NCBI RefSeq assembly: GCF_013377295.1
Contig: NZ_CP016180.1
Span: 186,001 to 250,000 of the forward strand
Source: Pasteurella skyensis
GTDB lineage: Bacteria > Pseudomonadota > Gammaproteobacteria > Enterobacterales > Pasteurellaceae
DNA length: 64,000 bases
Direction of reading: 5' to 3'
Part shown: positions 28,715-40,034 of the stretch, in pieces
Layout of the letters: each line of letters starts with the position of its first letter
Numbering within the stretch: the stretch's first letter is position 1
Program-made: the position numbers and the translations under genes
Notes under the pieces: model-generated
What the model saw: the letters and a program-made list of their open reading frames with translations, nothing else
Database searches by the model: none
What the model was told of the DNA's origin: nothing

Positions 28715-29593
28715 TTATAAGAATTTTTCTTTTAACTCTTTCGCTTTGGCAACTTGTTCTGGTGTTGCAGTTGATGTCATTGGTTCACGGCAGAAACCAG
28801 CGTCCACACCTTGTAATTTCAAGATTTCTTTAATGGTTAAGTAAAGTCCATTCGCTAAAATACCTTCGATTAAATCGTTGGTAGTATGTTGAACTTTCAA
28901 TGCTTCATCAAGTTTTCCTGCACGCGTTAATTCCATAATTTGTCTTGCACGGATACCGTTTACGTTAAATGTACTACCAATCGCACCATCCACACCAAGT
29001 GAAACTGCTGGTAACATCATTTCATCAAAGCCCGCCCAAATTAAGTGGTTTGGATAGGCTTTTTTCAAGCGTTCTAATAAGTAGAAATCACCTGCTGTGA
29101 ATTTCACACCGATAACTTTTGGATTTTTATAAAGCTCACCAAATTGTTCAACGCCAATATTTACCCCTGTTAAGAATGGGATTGAGTAAACAATCATATT
29201 GTTGCCTGTTTCAGCGATGATCGTGTCGTAATAATGTTTAATTTCAGGGAAGCTAAATTTGTAATAGAAAGGTGTTACTGCTGATAAACTATCGTAACCT
29301 AATTCAGTGGCATATTTACCTAATTCCACCGCTTCTTTTAAGTTTACGCTACCGACCTGTGCAATCAATGCGATGTCATCTTTTGCTTCGTCTTTGGCAA
29401 TGCGAAAAATCTCTTTTTTCTCTGCGGTAGAGAGCATAAAGTTTTCCCCTGTGCTACCGCCAACGTACAAACCGTCCACTTTCATTTTATCAATGTTGTA
29501 ACGGATAATTTCACGCAAGCCTTTTTCATTTACTGTACCATCTTCGTTAAATGACACGAGTAATGCTGAAAATAATCCTTTTAAATTTTTCAT
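28715..29593 (-). CDS. nanA: N-acetylneuraminate lyase
   Basis: The 292-residue TIM-barrel enzyme splits sialic acid (Neu5Ac) into pyruvate and N-acetylmannosamine. It has the [10 protein letters not shown] motif near residue 45 and the Schiff-base lysine in [18 protein letters not shown]; the Tyr of [16 protein letters not shown] is also conserved. GGAG lies upstream of the ATG. It is the last gene of nanE-nanK-nanA, all on the minus strand, divergent from the siaP transporter. Use of host sialic acid is common in Pasteurellaceae. Confidence 0.96.
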   Translation of the reverse strand: MKNLKGLFSALLVSFNEDGTVNEKGLREIIRYNIDKMKVDGLYVGGSTGENFMLSTAEKKEIFRIAKDEAKDDIALIAQVGSVNLKEAVELGKYATELGYDSLSAVTPFYYKFSFPEIKHYYDTIIAETGNNMIVYSIPFLTGVNIGVEQFGELYKNPKVIGVKFTAGDFYLLERLKKAYPNHLIWAGFDEMMLPAVSLGVDGAIGSTFNVNGIRARQIMELTRAGKLDEALKVQHTTNDLIEGILANGLYLTIKEILKLQGVDAGFCREPMTSTATPEQVAKAKELKEKFL

Positions 29594-29609
29594 TTTTTAT
29601 CTCCAAATA

Positions 29610-30491
29610 TTAGTGATTTTGTAATATATTTTCGCCCCATTTTGCTGCACCGATTAACCCTGCATCACCTTGATAGTAAGCAGGTTCAATCTCGCAACCA
29701 TAAATGCTAGGCATTTGATTGATATAATCTTTAACCAAAGGAAGGTAGCCCTCTGCCAGTCCAACACTTCCTCCGATAACGATTTTTTGCATATCTAAAC
29801 TGATCACCAAATCCGCCACTAAATTCGCGATCGCTTTTGCACTGCGATGAATAATTTGTGTTGCCTTTGGTTCCTGTTGTCTAAATAATTCAAAAACTTG
29901 TTTTGGTAAGCAAGGGGTTTCCCATTTTTCAGTAGCTCGTTGAATGGCACGTCCTGATGCTATTGCTTCTACACAACCTTGTCGTCCACAACCACAGATT
30001 TCGCCATTCGGATCTGCAAGTGAGTGTCCGATATGCCCTGCGATCCCATTTGGTTCAGTAAGTAGGGTTTTATTTAAAATAATTCCGCCTCCAACCCCAG
30101 TGGATACCGTAATAAACGCAAAATTTTGAAGGTTGTTTTCACGTTCATTTTGAAACTCCGCATAAGCAGCTGCTTGCACATCATTTAACAATAAAACGGG
30201 TTTATCCGTATGATTTGCAATGGCGTCTTTGAGTGGGAACTGATCTAATCCACCTAAATTTTTTGGATTTAATGCTGTTAAAATACCTTTGTTTATAATC
30301 CCTGTTGAAGCAACTGCTACAAAATCAAACTGATTTTGGTAACTATTCACAATCGTCGCTAAGGTTTTTTGCATTTCTACACTGACATTTTCCGTTGGTG
30401 TCGCCACTTGCTGGCGTTGACTGATCTGATTATTTTCCACCAATGCTGACGCAATTTTTGTGCCTCCAATATCTATCGCAAGACAACGCAT
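29610..30491 (-). CDS. nanK: N-acetylmannosamine kinase (ROK family)
   Basis: The 293-residue enzyme phosphorylates ManNAc made by NanA. It shows the ATP-binding AIDIGGTKIASALV at the N-terminus, LLNDVQAAAYAEF with the catalytic Asp, and the ROK zinc motif CGCGRQGCVEAIASG. The frame extends to a TTG at 30497, but the ATG at 30491 has AAGGA six bases upstream and was chosen. It is 17 bp from nanA and 27 bp from nanE, so the three are co-transcribed. Confidence 0.93.
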   Translation of the reverse strand: MRCLAIDIGGTKIASALVENNQISQRQQVATPTENVSVEMQKTLATIVNSYQNQFDFVAVASTGIINKGILTALNPKNLGGLDQFPLKDAIANHTDKPVLLLNDVQAAAYAEFQNERENNLQNFAFITVSTGVGGGIILNKTLLTEPNGIAGHIGHSLADPNGEICGCGRQGCVEAIASGRAIQRATEKWETPCLPKQVFELFRQQEPKATQIIHRSAKAIANLVADLVISLDMQKIVIGGSVGLAEGYLPLVKDYINQMPSIYGCEIEPAYYQGDAGLIGAAKWGENILQNH

Positions 30492-30518
30492 AAACAATCC
30501 TTATATTCTATAGTTAAA

Positions 30519-31208
30519 CTATTTATTTGCTAATTTAATTTCATCAGCAAACCAACTCACAATATGTTCTAAACGGGTTAAAGCTGAACCCACAGTTACA
30601 CAATGTGCCCCAGCTTCAATCGCACTTCTAGCAAGTTCAGGGGTGTTATAACGCCCTTCGCCCATTACAAAACAGCCTGCTTTGTTAAGATCTTTGACAA
30701 GTTGATAATCAGGCTCTTTTGGAATGTCGCCCCCTGTGTAGCCAGACATTGTACTGCCCACAATATCAAAGCCTAATTGTTGGCAATATAAACCTTCTTC
30801 AAGATTGGAGCAGTCCGCCATTGCTAAACAGCCGACTTCTTTAATTTTCTTGATTGCTTGCTTAATGGTGACTGGACGTGGACGATTTGTACCATCAACA
30901 GCAATGATATCTGCCCCTGCTTTGGCAAGTGCTTCAATGTCTTCTAAGAAAGGGGTGATACGTACTGGGCTATCAGGTAAATCACGTTTTACAATACCAA
31001 TAATAGGGACATCAACAGCTTTACGAGTGGCTTTTAAATTTTCAACACCTTCAATACGAATGCCTTTTGCCCCACCAATAACGGAAGCTTGTGCCATTGC
31101 TGCCACAATTTCTGGAGAGTCCATTGGACCATCATCGACAGGCTGGCAGGAGGCGATTAATTCATATTTGATTTTAGTTAAAATGTGGTTATCAGGTAGC
31201 TTTGACAT
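30519..31208 (-). CDS. nanE: N-acetylmannosamine-6-phosphate 2-epimerase
   Basis: The 229-residue TIM-barrel enzyme turns ManNAc-6-P into GlcNAc-6-P, which then enters amino-sugar catabolism. Typical segments are [53 protein letters not shown] and [17 protein letters not shown] lies upstream of the ATG. First gene of the nan operon. The downstream enzymes NagA and NagB are not in this window. Confidence 0.94.
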   Translation of the reverse strand: MSKLPDNHILTKIKYELIASCQPVDDGPMDSPEIVAAMAQASVIGGAKGIRIEGVENLKATRKAVDVPIIGIVKRDLPDSPVRITPFLEDIEALAKAGADIIAVDGTNRPRPVTIKQAIKKIKEVGCLAMADCSNLEEGLYCQQLGFDIVGSTMSGYTGGDIPKEPDYQLVKDLNKAGCFVMGEGRYNTPELARSAIEAGAHCVTVGSALTRLEHIVSWFADEIKLANK

Positions 31209-31316
31209 TATAACTCCGTTGATAATTTAAAAAAGAATAATTACTCCACATTATATAGAAAATCTTTTTTAAAATACTAGTTAATTTTAATTATTTTAGC
31301 TAATCTATTCTTGTTT

Positions 31317-31332
31317 TGTGACGAAGTTCTCA
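31317..31332. promoter_or_regulatory. CRP site between the nan and sia operons
   Basis: TGTGA-CGAAGT-TCTCA matches the CRP consensus at nine of ten half-site bases. It lies 103 bp before the siaP start and 109 bp before the nanE start. In H. influenzae the equivalent divergent region is controlled by CRP and SiaR; no siaR gene is seen here. A TAAAAT -10 candidate for siaP is near 31362. Confidence 0.6.
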
Positions 31333-31365
31333 ATTTTGAAACAAAAATTCACTTTTATGTTTTAA

Positions 31366-32400
<1,035 letters not shown>

Positions 32401-32410
32401 TTAAGATAAT

Positions 32411-32450
32411 AAAAATGGCATTCTTATATCTATAAGAGTGCCATTTTTTT
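32411..32450 (+). terminator. Terminator-like hairpin between siaP and siaQM
   Basis: ATGGCATTCTTATA (32415-32428) pairs with TATAAGAGTGCCAT (32431-32444) with one wobble, followed by a T run. It sits between two genes that belong together and would let only part of the transcripts continue, which fits the need for more binding protein than permease. Confidence 0.75.
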
Positions 32451-32467
32451 AAGTATTGGAGACTATT

Positions 32468-34312
32468 ATGAATATGCTCAAAAAATTTGAAGAGTGGACG
32501 GGTGGTGCATTACTGCTTATTATTTTTGCAATATTACTTGCTCAAATAGGTTCTCGTTTATTAAATTCACCACTTATTTGGAGTGAAGAGCTAGGGCGAC
32601 TTATCTTCGTTTATGCGGGGCTATTAGGTATTAGTATTGGTGTACGTAAACAACAACATATTTATATCGATTTCATTACTAATATGATGTCTGATAGAGT
32701 TAAAAAGTTTTCTAATAGTATTATTCAACTTTTAATTCTTATATCAATTTTATTTTTTATCAAATTAGGTCTTCATGTTTGGAATGATGCAAGCTTTGAA
32801 ATGGTGTCTTTGAATATTTCAGAAAAATGGTTATTTGCACCTGTTCCATTTATTTCACTATTGATTTTAATACGGTTTTTTGAAACACAAAAAGAACTGT
32901 ATGATGCTAACTTGAGTTATATTCCTCCTATTTTTTTCGTTATCTTCACTGTAGGTGTTTTTGTATTATTATTCTTTTTCCCAGAGGTATTTAATTTATT
33001 ACGCATCTCAAAATATGTTAGATTGGGAAATGATGCTGTTTATGTCACTCTTATCGTATGGCTTGTGATTATGTTTTTGGGAACACCTGTTGGTTGGTCA
33101 TTATTTATTGCAACATTGATTTATTTCTCAATGACTCGTTGGGGAGTGGTTTATTCTGCATCAGAGAAATTAGCACGTAGTCTTGATAGTTTTGTATTAC
33201 TTAGTGTGCCATTCTTTATTCTTACTGGAGTATTAATGAATACTGGTGGAATTACGGAGCGAATCTTTAATTTTGCTAAAGCAATGCTTGGGCATCACGT
33301 GGGTGGAATGGGACACGTAAATATTGGTGCAAGTTTAATCTTCTCTGGTATGTCAGGTTCAGCTCTAGCCGATGCGGGTGGGCTTGGACAGCTTGAAATT
33401 AAAGCAATGCGAGATGCGGGTTATGATGATGATATTTGTGGGGGAATTACAGCTGCTTCTTGTATTATTGGACCTCTTGTCCCTCCTTCTATTGCAATGA
33501 TTATTTATGGTGTAATTGCCAATGAATCTATTGCAAAACTTTTCGTTGCAGGTTTTGTACCAGGTATATTGATTACTATCGCTTTAATGGTAATGAACTA
33601 TTTTGTCTCTAAAAAACGTGGTTACAAACCTACACCAAAAGCAAGTAAACAAGAGCGTTGGGAAGCTTTTAGAAAGGCAATTTGGGCTATTCTTACTCCA
33701 ATTATTATTATTGGTGGTATTTTTTCAGGGGTATTTACTCCAACAGAAGCGGCTGTTATTGCTGCATTATATTCAATTATTATAGGAATGTTTGTATATA
33801 AAGAATTGACGTTAGAATTACTCTTTAAAGGTTGTATTGAAACTATTGCAATCACAGGGGTAACAGTGCTAATGGTAATGACCGTTACTTTCTTTGGAGA
33901 TATGATTGCACGTGAGCAAGTCGCAATGCGAATTGCAGAAGGATTTATGGCATTTGCAGACTCTCAGGTGAGTGTTCTTGTAATGATAAACTTACTTCTG
34001 TTATTTTTAGGTATGTTTATTGATGCGTTGGCATTGCAATTCTTGGTACTTCCAATGCTTATTCCTATTGCAGTTCATTTTGGTATTGATCTTGTCTTCT
34101 TCGGCGTATTAACCACATTAAATATGATGATTGGTATCTTAACGCCACCAATGGGAATGGCACTATTTGTGGTGGCTCGAGTCGGAAATATGACGGTATC
34201 AACGGTAACTAAAGGGGTAATTCCATTTATTATTCCAATATTTATTACCCTTGTGTTGATTACGATCTTCCCTCAAATTATCACCTTTATTCCTAATTTG
34301 ATAATGCCTTAA
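32468..34312 (+). CDS. siaQM: Sialic acid TRAP transporter, fused small and large permease
   Basis: The 614-residue membrane protein joins the small (Q) subunit, residues 1-140 with four helices, to the large (M) subunit, residues about 185-614, through an extra helix ([18 protein letters not shown]). M-domain motifs include [28 protein letters not shown] and [14 protein letters not shown]. The start ATG at 32468 has TTGGAG six bases upstream; the longer TTG start overlaps that site and is rejected. It uses the sodium gradient to import sialic acid bound to SiaP. The gene is also called siaT. Confidence 0.95.
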   Translation: MNMLKKFEEWTGGALLLIIFAILLAQIGSRLLNSPLIWSEELGRLIFVYAGLLGISIGVRKQQHIYIDFITNMMSDRVKKFSNSIIQLLILISILFFIKLGLHVWNDASFEMVSLNISEKWLFAPVPFISLLILIRFFETQKELYDANLSYIPPIFFVIFTVGVFVLLFFFPEVFNLLRISKYVRLGNDAVYVTLIVWLVIMFLGTPVGWSLFIATLIYFSMTRWGVVYSASEKLARSLDSFVLLSVPFFILTGVLMNTGGITERIFNFAKAMLGHHVGGMGHVNIGASLIFSGMSGSALADAGGLGQLEIKAMRDAGYDDDICGGITAASCIIGPLVPPSIAMIIYGVIANESIAKLFVAGFVPGILITIALMVMNYFVSKKRGYKPTPKASKQERWEAFRKAIWAILTPIIIIGGIFSGVFTPTEAAVIAALYSIIIGMFVYKELTLELLFKGCIETIAITGVTVLMVMTVTFFGDMIAREQVAMRIAEGFMAFADSQVSVLVMINLLLLFLGMFIDALALQFLVLPMLIPIAVHFGIDLVFFGVLTTLNMMIGILTPPMGMALFVVARVGNMTVSTVTKGVIPFIIPIFITLVLITIFPQIITFIPNLIMP

Positions 34313-34351
34313 TTACCATAATAAGGGTTATAATAAACAAAACTAATAATG

Positions 34352-34381
34352 GCGATCTACAGAGTAGGTCGCTGTTTTTTA
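34352..34381 (+). terminator. Terminator after siaQM
   Basis: GCGATCTAC (34352-34360) pairs with GTAGGTCGC (34364-34372) with one T-G pair. T residues follow. Confidence 0.85.
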
Positions 34382-34398
34382 TATAAGTTATTTCATTT

Positions 34399-34511
34399 AA
34401 GCGGTTAGATTGTCATAAAATTTTGCAATTTGTAAATTTTTAGCAAGATCGTACCGCTTATTTTTTTAATTTTTTATAAATTTGCAAATTTTCTCTTAAA
34501 TCTTACCGCTT
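34399..34511. repeat. Three uptake signals in the gap before aspS
   Basis: AAGCGGT at 34399-34405, ACCGCTT at 34453-34459 and ACCGCTT at 34505-34511, with AAATTTTGCAATTT-like blocks between them. The first two form an inverted pair. Confidence 0.75.
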
Positions 34512-34563
34512 TTCCGTTATAATCATAGTATTACAGTTTTTTTATTAAAAAGGATAAATTTAT

Positions 34564-36339
34564 ATGATGCGTTCTCATTATTGTGGGCAACTAAATGCAA
34601 GCCATGTTGGGCAAAGTGTAACATTAAGTGGTTGGGTACATCGTGTACGCAATTTAGGTCGTTTTATTTTTGTACAAATTCGTGATCGTGAAGGTATTGT
34701 GCAAGTTTTCTTTGATGAACAAGATGAAAAAACTTTCAAATTAGCTTCAACTTTACGCAATGAAGCGTGTGTAAAAATTCAAGGTGAAGTGATTGCTCGA
34801 GAATCGTCTCAAATTAACAAAGAAATGGCAACGGGTGAAATTGAAGTGTTGGTTAAAGAGTTAGAGGTGTATAACAATGCTGCCAACCTGCCTTTGGACT
34901 TTAATCAAAATAACACCGAAGAGCAACGCTTAAAATTTCGTTATTTAGATTTACGTCGTCCTGAAATTGCAGAGCGTTTTAAAACTCGAGCAAAAATTAC
35001 CAGTTTTGTTCGCTGTTTTATGGATGATCATGGCTTCTTAGATATTGAAACGCCAATGTTAACCAAAGCAACCCCTGAAGGTGCGAGAGATTATTTGGTG
35101 CCAAGTCGTGTGCATAACGGTAAATTCTACGCACTTCCACAATCACCACAGCTTTTCAAACAGTTGTTGATGATGTCTGGATTTGACCGTTATTACCAAA
35201 TCGTAAAATGTTTCCGTGATGAAGATTTACGTGCGGATCGTCAGCCTGAATTTACCCAAATCGATGTAGAAACCAGCTTTATGACAGCTGAAGAAGTACG
35301 TGCTGTAATGGAAAAAATGATTCGTGGTTTATGGCAGGATTGTTTAAATGTCGATTTAGGTGATTTTCCAATTATGACATTTGAAGAAGCAATGCGTCGC
35401 TATGGTTCGGATAAACCTGATTTACGTAATCCATTAGAATTGATTGATGTTGCTGATTTAGTGAAAGATGTCGATTTCAAGGTGTTCAGTGGCCCTGCAA
35501 ATGATAAAGATGGACGAGTGGCAGTACTTTGTGTCCCAAATGGTGCGAGCTTAACCCGTAAAAATATTGATGAATATACCAAATGTGTTGCTATTTATGG
35601 TGCAAAAGGTTTAGCTTGGGCAAAAGTAAATAATGTGAGCGCTGGGCTTGATGGTTTACAGAGTCCTATTGCTAAATTCTTAAATGAAGAAGTAGTTAAA
35701 GCATTACTTGAAAGAACCAATGCGAAAGACGGTGATATTCTTTTCTTTGGTGCAGATAAAGCTAATGTAGTGGCGGATGCAATGGGTGCGTTACGCTTAA
35801 AAGTAGGACGTGATTTAGAATTAACCCAATTAGACGAATGGAAACCACTTTGGGTAATTGATTTCCCGATGTTTGAAAAAGATGATGAAGGTAACTGGTC
35901 TGCAATGCACCACCCATTCACTTCACCACGTGATTTAACCGCAGAAGAATTAATGCAAGATCCACAAAATGCGGTGGCAAATGCGTATGATATGGTTATC
36001 AATGGCTACGAAGTAGGCGGTGGTTCAGTGCGTATTTTCAAACCTGAAATGCAACAAGCAGTATTTAATCTTTTAGGTCTTTCAGAGCAAGATCAACGTG
36101 AAAAATTTGGTTTCTTACTTGATGCTTTAAAATATGGAACACCACCACATGCAGGATTAGCTTTTGGTTTAGATCGTTTAACGATGTTGATTACTGGAAC
36201 AGAAAATATTCGTGATGTTATTGCTTTCCCCAAAACAACGGCAGCGTCGTGTTTAATGACAGAAGCGCCTAGTTGCGCCAATCCACAAGCATTAACAGAG
36301 CTTGGTGTGAAAGTAAAAGTTACAGAGTGTGAGGAGTAA
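34564..36339 (+). CDS. aspS: Aspartyl-tRNA synthetase
   Basis: The 591-residue class II synthetase has the anticodon-binding OB domain (residues 1-110, [20 protein letters not shown]), motif 2 ([20 protein letters not shown]), the bacterial insertion domain, and motif 3 ([15 protein letters not shown]). Length matches E. coli AspS (590). Two ATG codons stand in tandem (34564 and 34567); AAGGAT is 9-12 bases upstream and the E. coli protein corresponds to the second. A tRNA-Asp gene lies 0.9 kb downstream. Confidence 0.97.
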   Translation: MMRSHYCGQLNASHVGQSVTLSGWVHRVRNLGRFIFVQIRDREGIVQVFFDEQDEKTFKLASTLRNEACVKIQGEVIARESSQINKEMATGEIEVLVKELEVYNNAANLPLDFNQNNTEEQRLKFRYLDLRRPEIAERFKTRAKITSFVRCFMDDHGFLDIETPMLTKATPEGARDYLVPSRVHNGKFYALPQSPQLFKQLLMMSGFDRYYQIVKCFRDEDLRADRQPEFTQIDVETSFMTAEEVRAVMEKMIRGLWQDCLNVDLGDFPIMTFEEAMRRYGSDKPDLRNPLELIDVADLVKDVDFKVFSGPANDKDGRVAVLCVPNGASLTRKNIDEYTKCVAIYGAKGLAWAKVNNVSAGLDGLQSPIAKFLNEEVVKALLERTNAKDGDILFFGADKANVVADAMGALRLKVGRDLELTQLDEWKPLWVIDFPMFEKDDEGNWSAMHHPFTSPRDLTAEELMQDPQNAVANAYDMVINGYEVGGGSVRIFKPEMQQAVFNLLGLSEQDQREKFGFLLDALKYGTPPHAGLAFGLDRLTMLITGTENIRDVIAFPKTTAASCLMTEAPSCANPQALTELGVKVKVTECEE

Positions 36340-36357
36340 AAAATTAAGGCAAATAAA

Positions 36358-37122
36358 ATGAACAAACCTATTCAGCGACAAGTGGTATTAGATACAGAGA
36401 CCACTGGAATGAACTTTGATGGGCTTCCTCATATTGGGCATAATATTATTGAAATTGGTGCTGTAGAGGTGATTAATCGCCGTTTAACAGGACGAACTTA
36501 TCATGTCTATATAAAACCGCCAAGAGAGGTGGAAGAGGAAGCAATTAAAGTTCATGGCATTACGAATGAATTCTTGCAGGATAAGCCTACATTTTCTGAA
36601 ATTGTGGATGAGTTTGTTGATTTCATCAAGGGAGCAGAGTTGATCATTCATAATGCACCTTTTGATGTGGGATTTATGGATCACGAGTTTTCTTTTCTAA
36701 AAAATCCACCTCCTAAAACAACTGAAATGTGTAATGTGATTGATACATTATTAATTGCCCGTAAAATGTATCCTGGAAAACGAGTCAGTTTAGATGCCTT
36801 GTGCTCTCGTTTAGGTATTGATAACTCTAAACGAGTACTACACGGCGCTTTACTGGATGCTGAAATTTTGGCTGATGTGTACTTAATGATGACAGGTGGG
36901 CAAATTGCCTTATTAAGTGATACAGAGGAAACTAAATCATCGGCAACAGAGAGTGTTGTAAATACATCAATAAATTTTGATACCAGTGATTTGGTGGTGT
37001 TAAAACCAACGGAAGAAGAGCAACAGGCGCATTTAGCTTATCTGAATGCTCTTGATAAAAAATCTAAAGGGCAGTGTATTTGGTTGGCCAAAGAACTGGC
37101 AGAGAATGAAATTTCGCATTAA
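36358..37122 (+). CDS. dnaQ: DNA polymerase III epsilon subunit (proofreading exonuclease)
   Basis: The 254-residue protein starts with Exo I VVLDTETTGMN (Asp12, Glu14), then Exo II HNAPFDVGFMDHEF, and Exo III in VLHGALLDAEILADVYLMM. The C-terminal tail (residues 190-254) binds the alpha subunit. It starts 18 bp after aspS and may be partly co-transcribed. It gives 3'-5' proofreading in the replicase. In E. coli dnaQ is also next to a tRNA-Asp gene (aspV). Confidence 0.96.
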   Translation: MNKPIQRQVVLDTETTGMNFDGLPHIGHNIIEIGAVEVINRRLTGRTYHVYIKPPREVEEEAIKVHGITNEFLQDKPTFSEIVDEFVDFIKGAELIIHNAPFDVGFMDHEFSFLKNPPPKTTEMCNVIDTLLIARKMYPGKRVSLDALCSRLGIDNSKRVLHGALLDAEILADVYLMMTGGQIALLSDTEETKSSATESVVNTSINFDTSDLVVLKPTEEEQQAHLAYLNALDKKSKGQCIWLAKELAENEISH

Positions 37123-37222
37123 AGCATAATGTATTGTCTATTTTAACAACATTTAGAGTGTTTTTTTAAAAAAAGGTTTGACCTCTAGTGGTGAAGTTAT
37201 TATTATAACTCCCGTTCGTTGC

Positions 37223-37299
37223 GGAGTGGTAGTTCAGCTGGTTAGAATACCTGCCTGTCACGCAGGGGGTCGCGGGTTCGAATCCCGTCCATTCCGCCA
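37223..37299 (+). tRNA. tRNA-Asp (GTC)
   Basis: A 77-nt cloverleaf. Acceptor GGAGTGG pairs with CCATTCC, discriminator G and encoded CCA (37297-37299). The D arm is AGTTCAGCTGGTTAGAAT, the anticodon arm CCTGC-CTGTCAC-GCAGG with anticodon GTC, and the T arm has GGTTCGAATCC. It differs from the E. coli tRNA-Asp at only a few positions. Confidence 0.97.
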
Positions 37300-37309
37300 A
37301 TTATTTGAG

Positions 37310-37346
37310 AAACCGTGTAGATATTTAATATTTACACGGTTTTTTG
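37310..37346 (+). terminator. Terminator after tRNA-Asp
   Basis: AAACCGTGTA (37310-37319) pairs with TACACGGTTT (37333-37342), followed by T residues. It also faces the convergent ORF6N gene. Confidence 0.88.
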
Positions 37347-37382
37347 TTTTCTATAAAAAAATAAATTTATCTCATTGTTTGG

Positions 37383-38258
37383 TTAGAGTAACTTTAATAA
37401 ATCAGGGTTTATATCTTTCAACAAACTAAACCCAAATACCTTTTTACCTAAATCTTTCAAACTTGCACCGATAAGGTAAATTTCATTGTTATCAATAATC
37501 AAAAATCTGTCGTGGAAATTTTTATTCGTCTTTATTGTTATGGGTTTGTATTGTTGATTATATTTTTCTAAATCCAGTTTTAATGTTGTATTGATTGAAT
37601 GGGTATAAATAGTGACACTGACAGTTTGATTTTTTTGAAATAAGGTTAAAGTTGAATCATCAATATAATTATCAATTAAAATAATTGTCTTTTGTGCTTT
37701 TCGAATTAAGTCTGAAACAAAGTTGTAGGCATCAAAAATTTGACCATTGAAGAAAACGCCTTGTTCTTGAATATTATTTTTACATTCTAGGGCTTTGAAA
37801 ATTTTATCAATATTATTGTCATTTTTTATTTCATAAGATAATTGTCGTTTTTCTAAATGGTAAAATTGTTCTAAAAGAGTACTATGGTTTGCAAGTATTT
37901 TTCGCATATCAGCAAAGGTTCTAATAATAGAAACCGTAACTTCAGAAGCAGCCTTGCTTTTTAAAATAGTCGCAAGCATATAAACGCCTTGTTCTGTAAA
38001 AACTTTTGGATTCGTTCTTACTTTTACAAAATTTGTGGTCGAAATTTTCGACCGCAAATATTCAAATTCACGATTATCTAACTCAAAATAAAAATCATCA
38101 GGAAATTTATCAGGATTATTTCTTACCGCTTCATTTATTCTTTTGGTTTCAACCCCATAAAGCAGAGCCAAATCCCTATCTAACATTACGTGTTTATCTC
38201 TTATGGTATAAATTTTTGACTTAATATCAAAGAGTTTCATTGTGGTTAATTTATTCAT
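37383..38258 (-). CDS. ORF6N-domain protein with C-terminal HDRFLIID (phospholipase D-like) segment
   Basis: The 291-residue protein starts with an ORF6N DNA-binding domain (YTIRDKHVMLDRDLALLYGV, then NNPDKFPDDFYFEL and FTEQGVYMLATIL, residues 15-115), common in phage antirepressor-like proteins. A helical linker follows. The C-terminal half has IILIDNYIDD and FHDRFLIIDNNEIYLIGAS, resembling a phospholipase D/HKD-type fold with a single half-motif. Its role is unknown; a mobile-element origin is likely and it lies next to a tRNA gene, a common integration site. No good ribosome site supports either start (38258 or 38240). Confidence 0.7.
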   Translation of the reverse strand: MNKLTTMKLFDIKSKIYTIRDKHVMLDRDLALLYGVETKRINEAVRNNPDKFPDDFYFELDNREFEYLRSKISTTNFVKVRTNPKVFTEQGVYMLATILKSKAASEVTVSIIRTFADMRKILANHSTLLEQFYHLEKRQLSYEIKNDNNIDKIFKALECKNNIQEQGVFFNGQIFDAYNFVSDLIRKAQKTIILIDNYIDDSTLTLFQKNQTVSVTIYTHSINTTLKLDLEKYNQQYKPITIKTNKNFHDRFLIIDNNEIYLIGASLKDLGKKVFGFSLLKDINPDLLKLL

Positions 38259-38513
38259 AGTGATAATTTTGTGTGATTATATTTGTATGACTATAATCGA
38301 AATTTTTATCTCCAAATAAAAATTATTTTAATTTTGCGATAAGGATCGTAAAAATAACGCTGTATAAGCGGTCAGATAAATACAACTTTTTGCAAATTTA
38401 TCTAAAAATTAAATACTTCTAGTTTATAAATTCTTTAATCAATATTTATAATATAAAAAACAGTTAAATTTTGTTAAACTTATTCCAATACTTAAAAATA
38501 ATAGGATCAAACA

Positions 38514-38858
38514 ATGATTACTCTCTATGGCATAAAAAACTGTGACACTGTTAAAAAAGCACTGAAATGGTGTGTGGATAATAATTTACCAGCAACTTTA
38601 CACGACTATCGTGTGGATGGATTAGAAGAAGATTGGCTAATTAATATAGAATCTATTTTAGGTTGGGATAAGTTGGTTAATAAACGCTCTACAACTTGGC
38701 GGAATTTAGATTCAGAAATTAAAGATAATTTAAACCAAGAATTGGCGTTAAAGGTGTTGCTAGAAAATCCTACGTTAATTAAGCGTCCAATTACCATTAA
38801 AGATGATGTGGTATTACTTGGTTTTAATGCAAATGAATATACAGCGAAATTAAAATAA
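38514..38858 (+). CDS. yffB: ArsC/Spx-like protein YffB
   Basis: The 114-residue thioredoxin-fold protein starts with [19 protein letters not shown], which carries the single Cys of the ArsC/Spx family (CDT rather than the CX5R of active arsenate reductases), and has [15 protein letters not shown] at the C-terminus. Its function is uncertain. It lies one base before dapE, and the yffB-dapE pairing is the same in E. coli, which supports the name. The preceding 255-bp gap holds an uptake core near 38369 and nothing else recognised. Confidence 0.87.
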   Translation: MITLYGIKNCDTVKKALKWCVDNNLPATLHDYRVDGLEEDWLINIESILGWDKLVNKRSTTWRNLDSEIKDNLNQELALKVLLENPTLIKRPITIKDDVVLLGFNANEYTAKLK

Positions 38859-38859
38859 A

Positions 38860-40005
38860 ATGAAAAATAAAATTATTGATCTTGCTTGCAATTTGATTCA
38901 GCGAGAGTCTATAAGTCCTGAGGATAAAGGTTGTCAAAAAGTGATAGCTGATATTTTAGCAAAAGAAGGCTTTAATATTGAATGGCTTGAGTTTGGGGAT
39001 ACTTTAAATTTATGGGCAACGCACGGTGAAAGTAATGATAAAGAAACTTCACCTTGTATCGCTTTTGCAGGACATACTGATGTTGTGCCAGTAGGCGATG
39101 AGTCACAATGGCAATATCCTCCATTTAGTGCAGAAATTGTGGGTGATACGCTTTATGGACGTGGCGCGGCGGATATGAAAGGTTCACTTGCCGCAATGGT
39201 GATTGCAGTTCGTGATTTTGTAAAAAATAATCCAAATCATAAAGGTAAAGTGGCGTTGTTGATGACTTCTGATGAAGAAGCTGCGGCAAAAGATGGAACA
39301 GTTAAAGTGGTGGAAACATTAATTGCACGCAATGAAACGGTTCATTATTGTGTGGTTGGTGAACCGTCGAGTAGTCAAAAATTAGGCGATACCATCAAAA
39401 ATGGGCGTCGAGGTTCTATCACTGCGGATCTTTATATTGAGGGCGTTCAAGGACACGTAGCTTATCCTCATTTAGCAGAAAATCCTGTACATAAAGCAAC
39501 ATCAATGTTAGATGAATTAGTCCGCTATCAATGGGATGAAGGTAATGATTTTTTTCCTGCAACAAGTTTACAGATTGCCAATATTCACGCAGGGACAGGT
39601 AGTAATAATGTCATTCCTGCACAACTTTATGTGCAGTTTAATTTACGTTTTAGTACAGAAATCAATGCGGAAATAATTAAAAATATTGTCGAAGAGTTGT
39701 TAGCAAAACACCAGTTGAAATATCGTATTGAGTGGAATTTATCAGGTAATCCATTTTTAACTGCAGAGGGAAAATTGATTGATATAGCGGTACGATCAAT
39801 TGAAAAATTTGCAAATATTACCCCCAAATTAGAAACGTCAGGGGGAACATCTGACGGGCGTTTTATTGCTCAGATGGGGACGGAGGTTATAGAGTTTGGA
39901 CCTTTGAATAAAACCATTCATAAAGTTGATGAGTGTGTGAGTTGTGAGGATCTTGCCAAATCAGGTTTGATCTATTTAGATATTTTAACACAATTGTTAA
40001 AATAG
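38860..40005 (+). CDS. dapE: Succinyl-diaminopimelate desuccinylase
   Basis: The 381-residue zinc peptidase-family enzyme removes succinate from N-succinyl-LL-diaminopimelate in lysine and peptidoglycan precursor synthesis. Motifs: [12 protein letters not shown] (metal His and Asp), [27 protein letters not shown] with the catalytic Glu pair, and [13 protein letters not shown] near the C-terminus. The start follows the yffB stop by one base, so translation is probably coupled. The later enzyme DapF is encoded at 57067-57891. Confidence 0.96.
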   Translation: MKNKIIDLACNLIQRESISPEDKGCQKVIADILAKEGFNIEWLEFGDTLNLWATHGESNDKETSPCIAFAGHTDVVPVGDESQWQYPPFSAEIVGDTLYGRGAADMKGSLAAMVIAVRDFVKNNPNHKGKVALLMTSDEEAAAKDGTVKVVETLIARNETVHYCVVGEPSSSQKLGDTIKNGRRGSITADLYIEGVQGHVAYPHLAENPVHKATSMLDELVRYQWDEGNDFFPATSLQIANIHAGTGSNNVIPAQLYVQFNLRFSTEINAEIIKNIVEELLAKHQLKYRIEWNLSGNPFLTAEGKLIDIAVRSIEKFANITPKLETSGGTSDGRFIAQMGTEVIEFGPLNKTIHKVDECVSCEDLAKSGLIYLDILTQLLK

Positions 40006-40034
40006 TTTTTTTGAGTGATTATTGAGATAATTTT

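Noticed and set aside
37178-37429. 83-residue ORF covering the tRNA-Asp gene
   Set aside because: It translates straight through the tRNA and its terminator and cannot be a protein gene.
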